From NCBI RefSeq assembly GCF_013009555.1, contig NZ_CP046176.1:2077501-2141500 (forward strand): a DNA stretch of 64,000 bases, given 5' to 3'. This DNA is from Phocaeicola dorei (GTDB lineage: Bacteria > Bacteroidota > Bacteroidia > Bacteroidales > Bacteroidaceae). The position numbers were made by a program, and so were the translations under genes. Positions 33,327 to 42,487 of the stretch are shown here, one piece after another (position 1 is the stretch's first letter; every line of letters begins with the position of its first letter). The notes under the pieces were generated by a model that made no database searches, was not told the DNA's origin, and saw nothing but the letters and a program-made list of their open reading frames with translations.

Positions 33327-34099
33327 TTCATCATTCCCGATTCACGTAGTCTGATTTTTGTCAGTACGTTTTTCGTGTTCAGCGTAAAATCACCGTTCAG
33401 TATCCAGCTGTAGTAGCCCGGATCTTTTTGTAACACTTCGCTGACAGACATTCCTTTGTATTTCCCAAAATTAAATACTTCCACGCCTTTGTCATCATAA
33501 ACAATGCGTCCGGCGAAATCTACATTCTTGTTGAAACTTGAGTATTCGGCTAGAAATGCCATATCATTTTGCAGTTCTTCCGGATAGCGGTCCAATTGAG
33601 ATTTCAGTACTTCGTATGTGGCGCGTGTATCGGCTTCGGCTGTATGGGCATCTTCCAGATTCTTGCCGCAATAGAATTTATAGGCGGCAGACAGGGTACG
33701 CTGTTCCAGTTTGTGATAAATTACCTGCACGTCAATGAATTTTCGTTTCATCATGTCAATGTCTACTCCTGCGCGCAGGAACTCCTCAGCCAAAACCGGA
33801 ATGTCGAAACGATTGGAATTGAAACCGGCCAGGTCACATCCCTCAATGTCCCGGGCTATCTCTTTTGCCACTTCCTTGAAGGTAGGGCAGTCTGCCACAT
33901 CTGCGTCATAAATACCGTGGATAGCAGAGGATTGTTCGGGAATGTGCATTTCCGGATTGATACGCATGGTCTTCGTTTCTTCGTTGCCGTTTGGATACAC
34001 CTTCAGATAGCATATTTCCACTATTCTGTCTGTGTTTATATTTGTTCCCGTTGTTTCCAAATCGAAAAAAACAATAGGATTCTTCAAGTTCAATTTCAT
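33323..34099 (-). CDS. 3'-5' exonuclease, DnaQ-like
   Basis: 258 residues. The exonuclease domain (about 8-175) has ExoI FFDLETTG, ExoII SNRFDIPVLAEEF and the ExoIII region AHTAEADTRATYEVL (HxxxxD), the DEDDh type. A C-terminal region (about 190-250) has the FNFGKYKGMSVSEVLQKDPGYYSWIL sequence seen in other small exonuclease-associated domains. Located between dnaN and coaBC, which suggests a role in DNA synthesis fidelity or repair; a DNA polymerase III epsilon-like function is inference. It overlaps coaBC by 4 bp. Confidence 0.9.
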   Translation of the reverse strand: MKLNLKNPIVFFDLETTGTNINTDRIVEICYLKVYPNGNEETKTMRINPEMHIPEQSSAIHGIYDADVADCPTFKEVAKEIARDIEGCDLAGFNSNRFDIPVLAEEFLRAGVDIDMMKRKFIDVQVIYHKLEQRTLSAAYKFYCGKNLEDAHTAEADTRATYEVLKSQLDRYPEELQNDMAFLAEYSSFNKNVDFAGRIVYDDKGVEVFNFGKYKGMSVSEVLQKDPGYYSWILNGDFTLNTKNVLTKIRLRESGMMK

Positions 34100-34150
34100 T
34101 TTCAGCTTGTATTATATATTGTTTTTCCACCACATGGTGGCGTGTCGTTT

Positions 34151-35275
34151 TTAGTCGTTCAGCATCATAGGCATCAGCAGCATCAGCAGGTCTTCGTTCT
34201 CTTCCTGCTCTACAGGGACAATAACGCCCGCACGTGAAGGATCAGCCAGTTCGAAAAGTATTTCCTGTGCTGAGATATTGTTTAAAATATCAATCAGGAA
34301 TGTTGATTTAAAGCCGATGCTCATGGGACTTCCTGTATATTGGCAAGTCAGTGTTTCTTCTGCTGAGGTGGAGAAATCAATGTCTTGTGCGGAGATCTGG
34401 ATCTGATTTTCACTGAGGCGGAGTTTTATCAAACTGCTTGCTTGCGATGAGAATACAGATACACGGCGGAGCGCACTGATCAGCGTCATGCGGTCAATGG
34501 TGGCCTTGTGAGGATTATCCTGCGGAATTACTGAGTTATAGTTTGGATAGCGTCCTTCGATAAGACGGCATATCATACTGTAGTTTTCTAATGTAAACGT
34601 AGCGTTACGGTCGTCAAAATCAATTTGCACATCTCCTTGTTCTTTCGGTAACAGGTTCTTCAACAGGGTTGCCGGCTTCTTGGGCAGAATGAAAGCGGCT
34701 TTTTCATCGCCATGTGCCACAAATGTTTTATTGCGTACTAATTTGTGCCCGTCTGAGGCTACGAAAGTGATGTCTTCGGTAGTGATATCAAAATAAATAC
34801 CATTCATTACCGGACGTAACTCATCATCGGCAGTAGCGAATAAAGAACGGTTGATACCAGCCAGCATCACCGGAGCGCCCATCGTTACGTGTACCGCATT
34901 TGCGCCTAATGCGGGAGCTTGTGGATATTCGTCGGCATTTTGTCCCATCAGGCTGTATTTACCATTCTGATATTGTACGGTGATTTCCAGGTTTTCAGTA
35001 TTTACCAGGAAAGTAAGTGGTTGTTCGGGTATTTCTTTCAGGGCTTCGAGTATGGTTTTTGAAGAAACGGCAAAGCGTCCGTCACCGTCACTTTCATTTA
35101 CTTCCAGTGAAGTGGACAGGGTCGTTTCGCTGTCAGAAGCAGTGAGAGACAGCGTTCCGTCAGTTAGTTCCATCAAAAAACAATCAAGAATAGGTAACGA
35201 ATTTTTAGAGTTGATAACTCGGCTAATAGCTTGTAAATGACTGAATAATCCAGTACTTGAAACGATGAACTTCAT
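34151..35275 (-). CDS. dnaN: DNA polymerase III sliding clamp, beta subunit
   Basis: 374 residues; three repeated clamp domains, with family segments MKFIVSSTGLFSHLQAISRVINSKNSLPILDCFL at the start, EYPQAPALG in the linker and VVPVEQEENEDLLMLLMPMML at the end, the usual C-terminal hydrophobic pattern. It forms the ring-shaped processivity factor for replication. It is not adjacent to dnaA, as usual in Bacteroidota. A minus-strand TAACTTTG box at 35327-35334 lies about 50 bp upstream. Confidence 0.97.
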   Translation of the reverse strand: MKFIVSSTGLFSHLQAISRVINSKNSLPILDCFLMELTDGTLSLTASDSETTLSTSLEVNESDGDGRFAVSSKTILEALKEIPEQPLTFLVNTENLEITVQYQNGKYSLMGQNADEYPQAPALGANAVHVTMGAPVMLAGINRSLFATADDELRPVMNGIYFDITTEDITFVASDGHKLVRNKTFVAHGDEKAAFILPKKPATLLKNLLPKEQGDVQIDFDDRNATFTLENYSMICRLIEGRYPNYNSVIPQDNPHKATIDRMTLISALRRVSVFSSQASSLIKLRLSENQIQISAQDIDFSTSAEETLTCQYTGSPMSIGFKSTFLIDILNNISAQEILFELADPSRAGVIVPVEQEENEDLLMLLMPMMLND

Positions 35276-35326
35276 AGTTTTATATTATTATATTTATATT
35301 CTATATCTCTACATTCATTTAACTGC

Positions 35327-35334
35327 CAAAGTTA
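35327..35334 (-). promoter_or_regulatory. -7 box TAACTTTG of the dnaN operon
   Basis: Minus-strand match to TAnnTTTG, 51 bp before the dnaN start. It appears to head the dnaN-exonuclease-coaBC-recN-rlmB-TPR gene string. Confidence 0.55.
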
Positions 35335-35428
35335 CGAAAAGATTATGGTTCAAGCGCAAAAAATGGCGAAAAAATTAGTTTACTCGCAAGGAAAAGTGTA
35401 CTTTCGTGGCGAATTTAAATAACGTAAT

Positions 35429-35806
35429 ATGGAATTAGCAGGAAAAGTAATAGCAGTCCTCGAACCGAGAGGAGGAGTTTCAAAGACAGGAAATGAATGG
35501 AAAGTACAAGAATACGTAATTGAAACGCATGATCAATATCCTAAAAAAATGTGTTTTGACGTATTTGGAGCAGATAAGATAGCGCAATTTAATATTCAGG
35601 CAGGTGAAGAGTTGAATGTGTTTTTTGATGTGGATGCCCGCGAGTGGAATGGGCGTTGGTTCAACAGTATCCGTGCGTGGAAAGTAGAGCGTGTGGGTGC
35701 CCAGGGGCCTGTTGCGCCGGATGCTCCGTTTCCTCCCATGAATGCTGCTCCCGCTGCGCCGGTAGACTTTGCCGCGACAGACGAGAAGGATGATTTGCCT
35801 TTCTAG
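35429..35806 (+). CDS. DUF3127 domain protein
   Basis: 125 residues. The first about 85 form the DUF3127 domain (MELAGKVIAVLEPRGGVSKTGNEWKVQEYVIET, FDVDAREWNGRWFNSIRAWKVE), an OB-like fold common in Bacteroidota. The tail is Pro/Ala-rich and ends in the acidic EKDDLPF, resembling the acidic, Phe-ended tails of single-stranded DNA-binding proteins. A nucleic-acid-binding role is inferred, supported by divergent placement to dnaN. It ends before a strong hairpin terminator. Confidence 0.85.
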   Translation: MELAGKVIAVLEPRGGVSKTGNEWKVQEYVIETHDQYPKKMCFDVFGADKIAQFNIQAGEELNVFFDVDAREWNGRWFNSIRAWKVERVGAQGPVAPDAPFPPMNAAPAAPVDFAATDEKDDLPF

Positions 35807-35886
35807 AGAATAGGAGATTCTCATAAACATAAATAAGCCGGTAGGGTCCGTGAAAGGGAGATATTCAGTAAATGTCCCTGTAAAAT

Positions 35887-35935
35887 ACAATGGCATATGA
35901 AGATGATAGAGTATAATCACTTCATATGCCATTTT
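35887..35935. terminator. Terminator of the DUF3127 gene
   Basis: AATGGCATATGAAG is exactly complementary to CTTCATATGCCATT downstream, around a loop of 18-20 nt, followed by TTTTATTG. Confidence 0.8.
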
Positions 35936-35940
35936 TATTG

Positions 35941-36036
35941 TCATTTTTCTCTATATTCTAATATACTCTTATCGGGCAAGCTATGAAGTTCCGGAAGAAG
36001 TTTGATGACCTCTTCTGATTCTTTCAGTAAACTCAT
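35941..36036 (-). CDS. Short ORF (31 codons) behind the IS1182 remnant, status uncertain
   Basis: Minus strand, starting ATG 36036, 1 bp after the transposase stop. The product begins MSLLKESEEVIKLLPELHS and ends ILEYREK; it looks protein-like (amphipathic helix, no low complexity). It may be the truncated edge of a host gene interrupted by the element, or chance. There is no recognised family and no clear ribosome site. Confidence 0.3.
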   Translation of the reverse strand: MSLLKESEEVIKLLPELHSLPDKSILEYREK

Positions 36037-36037
36037 A

Positions 36038-37400
36038 TCATGCTGCTTTCACCGTTCTGTTCCTGATCTTTTCAATCATCAGTATGGCATTTGCCGTATG
36101 TATTCCGAAGAAAATCCACAGGATTTCCGTCTTCCTGTTCCGTGCCTTTATCCTTGCGAGCGAGTAATGTTGCTTTTGAGTACCGAAGCTCCCTTCAAGC
36201 CGGGTGGCCCTTTCTTTTGAGAGTTCACTTCTAAGCACCTTCCTCAAAGGCTCATTTTTTGCCGCTCTTCCCTTGCGCACAAAGGATGTGGATATTCCAT
36301 ATTTTGTACAGAACTTCCTGTTGGCATTATTGGCGTATATGGAATCAGTAGCCACACACCTTACCCTTACATTCATCAACTTCTGATGTATACGGATACA
36401 ATCTTTTAGACGTATGCCCTCATTGAATGCCTTGAAAGAGATGTCTCAATAAACGAGATTCCGTCTATCTGTATATTATTAACCTTTGCACCGAACTCGA
36501 CAGATTTTGTCTCCTTGCCCCTTACGATAGGGCGTACGTAATAACGGTCAATACAGACAATACGGTCACTGATTTTCCTACCTTCAAAGAGTTCCTTTTC
36601 CTGTACAAGAACCTTTCTGATTATGGAAAGCCGTTTCTGATAATCCTGTGTATATGTGAGTGAAGAGCCGTATTCTCTGTGAATGTCATCCCGTTGTATG
36701 ATGAGTTTTTCCAGGAGTCTAATCATGCGACATTTCAGCATCCTTGTCCTTGAGACCTTCCTCTTTCTTTTCTTGCAATAGGACAGATAGGATACCGCAA
36801 TATCCGTATATTTGTTACGGGGACGTCTTATACCAAGATCTCTACAATGCTGGCAGATATGCCGATAGAGCCATTCGATCCTTTCCCAAAGGAGCTTCAT
36901 GTCCGTAGGAAAACGCATATGACTTTCATAACATGTGATATCGGTCATACACACGTGAAGGTTCTCAAGATAAGGCTTCCAGTGTGAGGCAAGGATTCCC
37001 TGAAGGAAGTCAATGTCAAGACGGGATGCAATCTCATTACGGACAGCACTGATTATCTTGTAGTTCGTTATAGGGCAGGACGGGGCTATCATGATACCAC
37101 AGAACAACTGATAGTGTATGTTTCCGTTAAGATGTTCTACCAGTAACCTATCAGAGAATCCGGTGTAAGCTAAGCCTTCAGTACCATAAGGGCTATCTTT
37201 GCGGAAGGACTGAAACTGTTCCTCCACCCCAAGTGAGATTGTGAAAGGCCTATCTCTTTAGCTATGCTCTCAAACGGAAACACCGAATGAAGGCTGCCAA
37301 GTTTACTCTCATGAAAACTCTTACGATATTTTTCCAGAATATCGAATTCTGTAAAACCCAAAGTAGGATGAATTTCTGAAATCTTTTGTATCTTCGCCAT
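36038..37400 (-). pseudogene. IS1182-type transposase, disrupted by two frameshifts
   Basis: Three consecutive minus-strand pieces together make one full transposase. Piece 1 (37400 to about 37176) starts MAKIQKISEIHPTLGFTEFD and ends at IALMVLKA. Piece 2 resumes with YTGFSDRLLVEHLNGN and runs to NNIQIDGISFIE near 36447. Piece 3 continues with SFKAFNEGIRLKDC and ends IEKIRNRTVKAA at 36041. The first break is a 5-bp tandem duplication, TAAGC TAAGC on the plus strand (37166-37175). The second is a net loss of one base near 36445. The gene cannot make a functional protein. A run of nine C lies 20 bp upstream. Terminal inverted repeats could not be identified with confidence. Confidence 0.85.
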
Positions 37401-37477
37401 ATCTTAATTGGGATATTTCCCCCCCCCGTCTTGGCCGTCAAACCGTATTTTTGGGGGAATATTTAAAGATACAAAAA

Positions 37478-37519
37478 AGCCAACTAATTCGCAATACTGT
37501 AAGTATGAATTAGTTGGCT
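37478..37519 (-). terminator. Terminator of the crystallin-like lipoprotein gene
   Basis: AGCCAACTAATTC (37478-37490) is exactly complementary to GAATTAGTTGGCT (37507-37519). TTTTTT follows on the minus strand. Confidence 0.82.
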
Positions 37520-37609
37520 AATTTTATATGATTTACTGAATATTCCTAATAATTCATATATTAATTATGGTTTTATTTTCTTTCCTTTTTGCGTTTTTAG
37601 TGCTTCTTA

Positions 37610-38278
37610 TTAATAGCCTATTTTGACGGAAGAAACATTGTCATTAAGACCATAATCTCCTAAATTAGGAACATCTTTAGTATAGGTGTTATTCCATCCG
37701 GGACCGTCTGCTATTAAGAATGCATATGTACGCCCACCATAATTTTTGTCTGCATATAATCTTACTGTTACTGCTGAGGTTGGAAAACCGGGACTGGTTG
37801 TTGATGCTTTGAAAGAACTAATACAATTATCAAAGCTATAGCTATTTAAATCAGGATAATTACCTGCGCCTATTTTTAATTCAGCTCCGTTGTAATTTGT
37901 ATCTTTATAAAATGTAGCTTCGGCTGCAAGTCTACTTGCTCTTGTTGTTTTTGTGTTAATGTTTAGTGTTTTGTTAAATTCACTTTCGTTATCATAGTAA
38001 GTAATTATTCCGGCATTGAAAAATGTAACAAGGATAGGGTTTTGATCAAGTTTTTCTGCCGTTTTTTGAACTTCTTTGTCTATGTAAACAATAGAAGAAT
38101 CATTTGTGTAATTGAATTCCGAGGTGTAATTTTTTCCTTGGTAATTAAATGTGGTAGATCGGGCTAAATTTTTAAGTGGTGTGACTTGTTGTCTAACTTC
38201 CACTAAATCATCATTGTTGCTACATGCACTAAAGCATATGAGCATCACGCTCAATAAAAAGCTTGCTAAATTTTTCAT
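37610..38278 (-). CDS. Betagamma-crystallin-like lipoprotein
   Basis: 222 residues. A lipoprotein signal peptide ends at FSAC with the lipidated Cys19, followed by SNNDD, partly acidic as in surface-exported Bacteroidota lipoproteins. Residues about 25-115 are of unknown type. Residues about 117-222 contain two Greek-key-like motifs: ATFYKDTNYNG ... FDNCISSFK and RLYADKNYGG ... LNDNVSSVKI. Both end in the (N/D)(N/D)xx(S/T)S calcium-binding signature (DNCISS and NDNVSS). I infer a calcium-stabilised betagamma-crystallin domain on the cell surface or in the periplasm. No partner genes are nearby; the gene has its own terminator and lies next to a decayed IS. Confidence 0.75.
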   Translation of the reverse strand: MKNLASFLLSVMLICFSACSNNDDLVEVRQQVTPLKNLARSTTFNYQGKNYTSEFNYTNDSSIVYIDKEVQKTAEKLDQNPILVTFFNAGIITYYDNESEFNKTLNINTKTTRASRLAAEATFYKDTNYNGAELKIGAGNYPDLNSYSFDNCISSFKASTTSPGFPTSAVTVRLYADKNYGGRTYAFLIADGPGWNNTYTKDVPNLGDYGLNDNVSSVKIGY

Positions 38279-38463
38279 AACTATTATTTTTTATTGGTTA
38301 ATAAATAAGCACTTTCAAATATATGGATTTTATTGTAGAAAATAAAATAATTTTGATTCTTTTTTTTATGAAAACAAGCTTCCTTTTGGAGAAGACAAAA
38401 TAATAAGATTTATATGTGTTGTCTTGATGAGATGGAACTTTCCGAAAATTGTATATGTTTGAA

Positions 38464-38503
38464 GAGTAAATGCCATTATTTGCGAAAATAATGGCATTTA
38501 CTC
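38464..38503 (-). terminator. Terminator of the DUF4270 gene
   Basis: GAGTAAATGCCATTATT and AATAATGGCATTTACTC form a perfect 17-bp stem around a 6-nt loop. Confidence 0.82.
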
Positions 38504-38530
38504 TTATTGTTAATTATAATGTTTTCATTC

Positions 38531-39943
38531 TTAAAATGTTGTATAGAAAATTTGCATCTTTAATTTGTTTTTTTCGTTTGTGCCTCCTTTTAGTGCCGCA
38601 CTTTCCATGTCTAAACTATTGGATATAGCAACCACTTCATTGTTTGAGTTACTTTCTACTTTAACAGGAATTAATACAACTTTATTCCAATCTGGATTCT
38701 CGGACTCCCATTTCTTCCAGTCTTCCTCTTTATTAGGATTTCCTCCTGATGCTATTATCTCTCTTTTCCGCTCTTCAATACAATAAGTAATTAAAGGGGC
38801 AATGTTAGTAAAAGTGTATGTATTATTACTACTGCTATATTGACTTAAAAAAGATGTTTTGTTATCAGTGATCTTGTTTTCCTCAAAAAATGAGAACATA
38901 TCCTGTTTTCTAACCATCAATACATATTGAGGTATATTCATTGGATATTTGGACTCCTCTTCGTTATAACGGGTAAATGATACATTCACACCGTTTAGAG
39001 TGTCATTTTTGTGCTCGCTGTAAATTTCTGCAATGGGGAAAATTGCTTCGGTGAAAATACCTGCAGGGCTTTTTATATAAGTACGATTGGGATTTTCAAC
39101 TAAGTCATTAAGTCTGTTGTCATTCTTAAAGTGGTTGGCTTGTATTACTTCCTTGGTTGCGGCAAAATCATAAAATCTAGAGGATAGGGAATCTTTTTTT
39201 CCTGAAGAACTTTCCAGCATGAGGTCATAATATAGGCGAAGCGTTATATTGTTTATATACAAAATAGTACCATCTCCATGAGTGGATTGTACGTAAATAC
39301 CTTTTAATACATTTTTGATAAAAGCACTAGCGTCTTTATAATAATTTTTGTCTTCTTTGTACTTGTTATACATGAATTCTCCTAATTCTTTAGGTAATTT
39401 GACGGCTTGGGTTATTACCCTAGTGCCAGAGTAAGTGTCGTCCATTGCAGAAGGACCAACGGCAGAATATGCTTTTAAGGCGATAGGTTTAGCTTGTTTA
39501 TTATAATAATCCGAAGGATTTACACTTGTATAAAAAGTGTTTATGTCTTTTTCTGCAATAACCTTGTTTAGCGTATCAACTTGTAAACGCATACCGTTTA
39601 AAGAATCACCGAAAAAAGTAGAATATTGTAAAAATAGACTAAGACCTGTGATATCTGTTATATTTTCTTCAAATTTGAAGTTGTCCATACAGGTGAACTG
39701 TGCTATAAAATCGGCAGTAAATTCTCCAAATTGCTCATCGGTATATCGTCCTAAATATGCAGTACTGGTACGTGCATAAACGGAGTCGGCCAACAGAGAT
39801 TTGGTGGTAAACTCATAACTGTCTGTATTTGCCGGAATCTTATCTCCACCGGGGATAAGATCGGTCCCGATGCCGGTTGTTGAATCATCGCAACTATAAA
39901 TCAGTGCTGCCAACAACAATGCGCATAAGTATTTGATTTTCAT
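38531..39943 (-). CDS. DUF4270 lipoprotein
   Basis: 470 residues from ATG 39943, preferred over an upstream in-frame ATG at 40012 because the lipoprotein signal starts here (MKIKYLCALLLAALIYSC, Cys18, then DDSTTG) and because the longer form would overlap the gene upstream. The body matches the DUF4270 family of Bacteroidota lipoproteins (GIGTDLIPGGDKI opening; repeated beta-strand pattern). Function unknown. It lies 20 bp downstream of the glycogen-synthase-like gene on the same strand, an arrangement that I believe is conserved in Bacteroides. Confidence 0.85.
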   Translation of the reverse strand: MKIKYLCALLLAALIYSCDDSTTGIGTDLIPGGDKIPANTDSYEFTTKSLLADSVYARTSTAYLGRYTDEQFGEFTADFIAQFTCMDNFKFEENITDITGLSLFLQYSTFFGDSLNGMRLQVDTLNKVIAEKDINTFYTSVNPSDYYNKQAKPIALKAYSAVGPSAMDDTYSGTRVITQAVKLPKELGEFMYNKYKEDKNYYKDASAFIKNVLKGIYVQSTHGDGTILYINNITLRLYYDLMLESSSGKKDSLSSRFYDFAATKEVIQANHFKNDNRLNDLVENPNRTYIKSPAGIFTEAIFPIAEIYSEHKNDTLNGVNVSFTRYNEEESKYPMNIPQYVLMVRKQDMFSFFEENKITDNKTSFLSQYSSSNNTYTFTNIAPLITYCIEERKREIIASGGNPNKEEDWKKWESENPDWNKVVLIPVKVESNSNNEVVAISNSLDMESAALKGGTNEKNKLKMQIFYTTF

Positions 39944-39962
39944 CTTTATTATTCTTAGTGAG

Positions 39963-40787
39963 TTATTTCTTTTCAAACCCCCATACTTTGTCATAGAACT
40001 TATTGAAAGCATCTACATAGGTATCGGCAGGCTGATAGTCGAGCACAGGCACACCCGATTCACGGGCGAACTTCATGACATTCTCATTCACTTTCTCGCT
40101 GTTTTGTATCACACCATCAGAGTAGGCAATGGCCAGTTTGCACAGTTCCTCGTAATTTGCCGGAGATTTGACGATGCTTTCCACATCATTCTTTTCAATG
40201 CCTTTCAGCATGAGTTTTTCAGTCAGATTACCTTCGCAGTTCGATTTGAATTCATCCTCAAACACCGAAAATACTACTTTGGAGTCTCTGAATGACGGCT
40301 CATCTTGATAAGCCTTCTTAATATAAAGGGGCACAAATGCACTCATCCACCCTTGACAATGGATAATGTCCGGACACCAGCGTAATTTCTTTACCGTTTC
40401 CAATACGCCGCGTGCATAAAAAATAGCACGTTCGTCATTGTCTTTGTATTCTACACCATTTTCGTCAGCTACCATTTGGCGGTGCTGGAAATAGTCGTCA
40501 TTGTCAATGAAGTAAACCTGCATACGTGCAGCTTGGATAGATGCTACCTTGATAATCAGCGGATGGTCCGTATCGTCTATGATTAAATTCATGCCGGACA
40601 GGCGGATGACTTCGTGTAATTGGTTTCTGCGCTCATTGACATTGCCCCATTTTGGCATAAAAGTTCTGATTTCTCTGCCTTTTTCCTGAATAGCCTGAGG
40701 AAGAAATCTTCCCATGTTTGCCATTTCGGATTCGGGAACGTAAGGGGTAATCTCTTGTGTAATAAATAAAACTTTATTTGCCTTCAT
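39963..40787 (-). CDS. Glycogen/starch synthase N-terminal (GT5) domain protein
   Basis: 274 residues from ATG 40787 (an ATG at 40850 is in the promoter-like zone and less likely). It resembles the N-terminal Rossmann domain of glycogen synthase: KVLFITQEITPYVPESEMANMGRFLPQAI at the start and ILHCQGW-like DIIHCQGWMSAFVPLYIKK at about 135-155. The C-terminal GT1 domain that holds the nucleotide-sugar site and catalytic Glu motif is absent, and the KxGGL-type loop is replaced. Full synthase activity is therefore doubtful. It may be regulatory, or it may pair with another protein. Divergent from panC. Confidence 0.8.
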   Translation of the reverse strand: MKANKVLFITQEITPYVPESEMANMGRFLPQAIQEKGREIRTFMPKWGNVNERRNQLHEVIRLSGMNLIIDDTDHPLIIKVASIQAARMQVYFIDNDDYFQHRQMVADENGVEYKDNDERAIFYARGVLETVKKLRWCPDIIHCQGWMSAFVPLYIKKAYQDEPSFRDSKVVFSVFEDEFKSNCEGNLTEKLMLKGIEKNDVESIVKSPANYEELCKLAIAYSDGVIQNSEKVNENVMKFARESGVPVLDYQPADTYVDAFNKFYDKVWGFEKK

Positions 40788-41138
40788 CTTAACTTTTTGT
40801 TGCTCATAATCATTTTGCAAAGATATAAAAAAAATAGATGAGAGTGGCAAGAAACGAGGAATAATAATTCCTTATGATATGTTAAGTGGCTGGTAATTAG
40901 TGGTTAGTGATTGGCGGTTAATGGTCAATGCCTTGCGGAATTAGGTGAAAAATGGGAAAGAACAAGTGGCTGGCCGGTAGCTGAAGAGGGCTTATTGCGT
41001 CATATCTGCAAGGTATTAACCACTTATTACTAACCACTCATCATTAATTAAAATTCTTTTTTTCTTCGTTATCTCCCAAATAATGGTTTACTTTGCAGCC
41101 GTTTTAAATGAAACTACTCAAACAAAAGAGATAAAAAG
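40788..41138. other. 351-bp intergenic region between the glycogen-synthase-like gene and panC
   Basis: It contains an imperfect inverted repeat: the left arm (about 40894-40935, GGTAATTAGTGGTTAGTGAT then GGTTAATG) faces the right arm (about 41008-41048, TTAACCACTTATTACTAACC). It shares TAATTAGTGGTTA with the region at 30284. A TTTACTTTGC sequence at 41087-41096, near a -7 box, may drive panC. No gene seen. Confidence 0.6.
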
Positions 41139-41987
41139 ATGAAGTTAGTTCAAACAATCAAAGAGCTTCAGTCAGAGCTGGATGCCCTGCGCAGTGAGGG
41201 AAAGACAATAGGTCTGGTGCCTACAATGGGTGCACTCCATGCCGGACACGCTTCGTTGGTGAAACGTGCTGTTGCAGAAAATGATGTAGTGGTGGTAAGT
41301 GATTTTGTAAATCCTACCCAGTTTAACGACAAAAATGACTTGGCAAAATATCCGCGTACATTGGATGCCGATTGTGAATTGTTGGAAAAAGTAGGAGCGG
41401 CTTTTGTTTTTGCTCCGTCTGTAGAAGAGATTTATCCTGAGCCTGATACCCGGCAGTTCAGTTATGCGCCGCTGGACACAGTGATGGAAGGCCGTTTCCG
41501 TCCAGGACATTTTAATGGAGTATGCCAGATAGTGAGCAAGCTGTTTATGATTGTAAACCCTACCCGTGCTTATTTCGGCGAGAAAGACTTCCAGCAATTG
41601 GCTATTATTCGTGAAATGGTGAAACAGATAGGGTTCAACGGACTGGAAATTGTAGGTTGTCCTATTGTGCGTGAGGAAGACGGGCTGGCATTGAGCAGCC
41701 GCAATGCACGGCTTTCTGCGGTGGAAAGAGAGTATGCGCTGAATATTTCGCAAACTTTATTTAAAAGTTGTACTTTTGCAAAATCTCATCCGGTCGCTGA
41801 GACTCAGAAGTTTGTAGAGGATGCGATTGCTGCCGCTCCGGGTTTGCGTTTGGAATATTTTGAAATAGTAGATGGCACTACGCTTCAGAAAATAACGGAT
41901 TGGGAAGATACGGATTATGCAGTAGGTTGCATTACGGTATTTTGCGGAGAGGTACGTTTGATAGATAATATAAAATATAAGGGATAG
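41139..41987 (+). CDS. panC: Pantothenate synthetase
   Basis: 282 residues. Condenses pantoate and beta-alanine with ATP. Signatures: [18 protein letters not shown] (HxGH, about 27-45), [28 protein letters not shown] and [35 protein letters not shown]. Full length. It is 21 bp upstream of panD; together they make pantothenate for the coenzyme A route that continues with coaBC at 32-33 kb. Confidence 0.97.
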   Translation: MKLVQTIKELQSELDALRSEGKTIGLVPTMGALHAGHASLVKRAVAENDVVVVSDFVNPTQFNDKNDLAKYPRTLDADCELLEKVGAAFVFAPSVEEIYPEPDTRQFSYAPLDTVMEGRFRPGHFNGVCQIVSKLFMIVNPTRAYFGEKDFQQLAIIREMVKQIGFNGLEIVGCPIVREEDGLALSSRNARLSAVEREYALNISQTLFKSCTFAKSHPVAETQKFVEDAIAAAPGLRLEYFEIVDGTTLQKITDWEDTDYAVGCITVFCGEVRLIDNIKYKG

Positions 41988-42008
41988 TGATCGTTAACCA
42001 TTAGAATT

Positions 42009-42359
42009 ATGATGATTGAGGTATTAAAATCGAAACTGCATTGTGTCCGTGTAACGGAAGCCAATTTGAACTACATGGGTAGTATTACGATTGACGAGGA
42101 CTTGATGGATGCCGCCAACATGATTGCCGGTGAGAAAGTGCACATTGTGGATAATAATAACGGCGAGAGGTTTGAAACTTATATTATTAAGGGTGAGCGC
42201 GGTTCGGGATGTATTTGTCTGAATGGGGCTGCTGCCAGGAAGGTACAGGTGGGTGACATTGTAATTATCATGTCATACGCCATGATGGATTTTGAGGAAG
42301 CTAAATCGTTCAAGCCGACGGTGGTTTTTCCCGATTCGGCGATGAACAAGATTGTATAA
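42009..42359 (+). CDS. panD: Aspartate 1-decarboxylase
   Basis: 116 residues; produces beta-alanine from aspartate. The proenzyme self-cleaves at Gly24-Ser25 (in NYMGSITID), giving the pyruvoyl group; numbering equals E. coli PanD when counted from 42009. Other family segments are [34 protein letters not shown] and [20 protein letters not shown]. Operon with panC. Confidence 0.96.
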   Translation: MMIEVLKSKLHCVRVTEANLNYMGSITIDEDLMDAANMIAGEKVHIVDNNNGERFETYIIKGERGSGCICLNGAAARKVQVGDIVIIMSYAMMDFEEAKSFKPTVVFPDSAMNKIV

Positions 42360-42487
42360 CGATATTTTTGTTCGGTAATCCAAAAGCCCGGTAGACGTGA
42401 GTCTGATACGGGCTTTAATTTTTGTATCCGCAATCATAGGGCAATAAACCTTCTTTATTATCCGGTGGTATGATTGCGGATAATCTT

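Noticed and set aside
35936..37477. Terminal inverted repeats of the IS1182 remnant
   Set aside because: I compared the outer sequences on both sides and found no convincing complementary ends, so exact element borders are not given.
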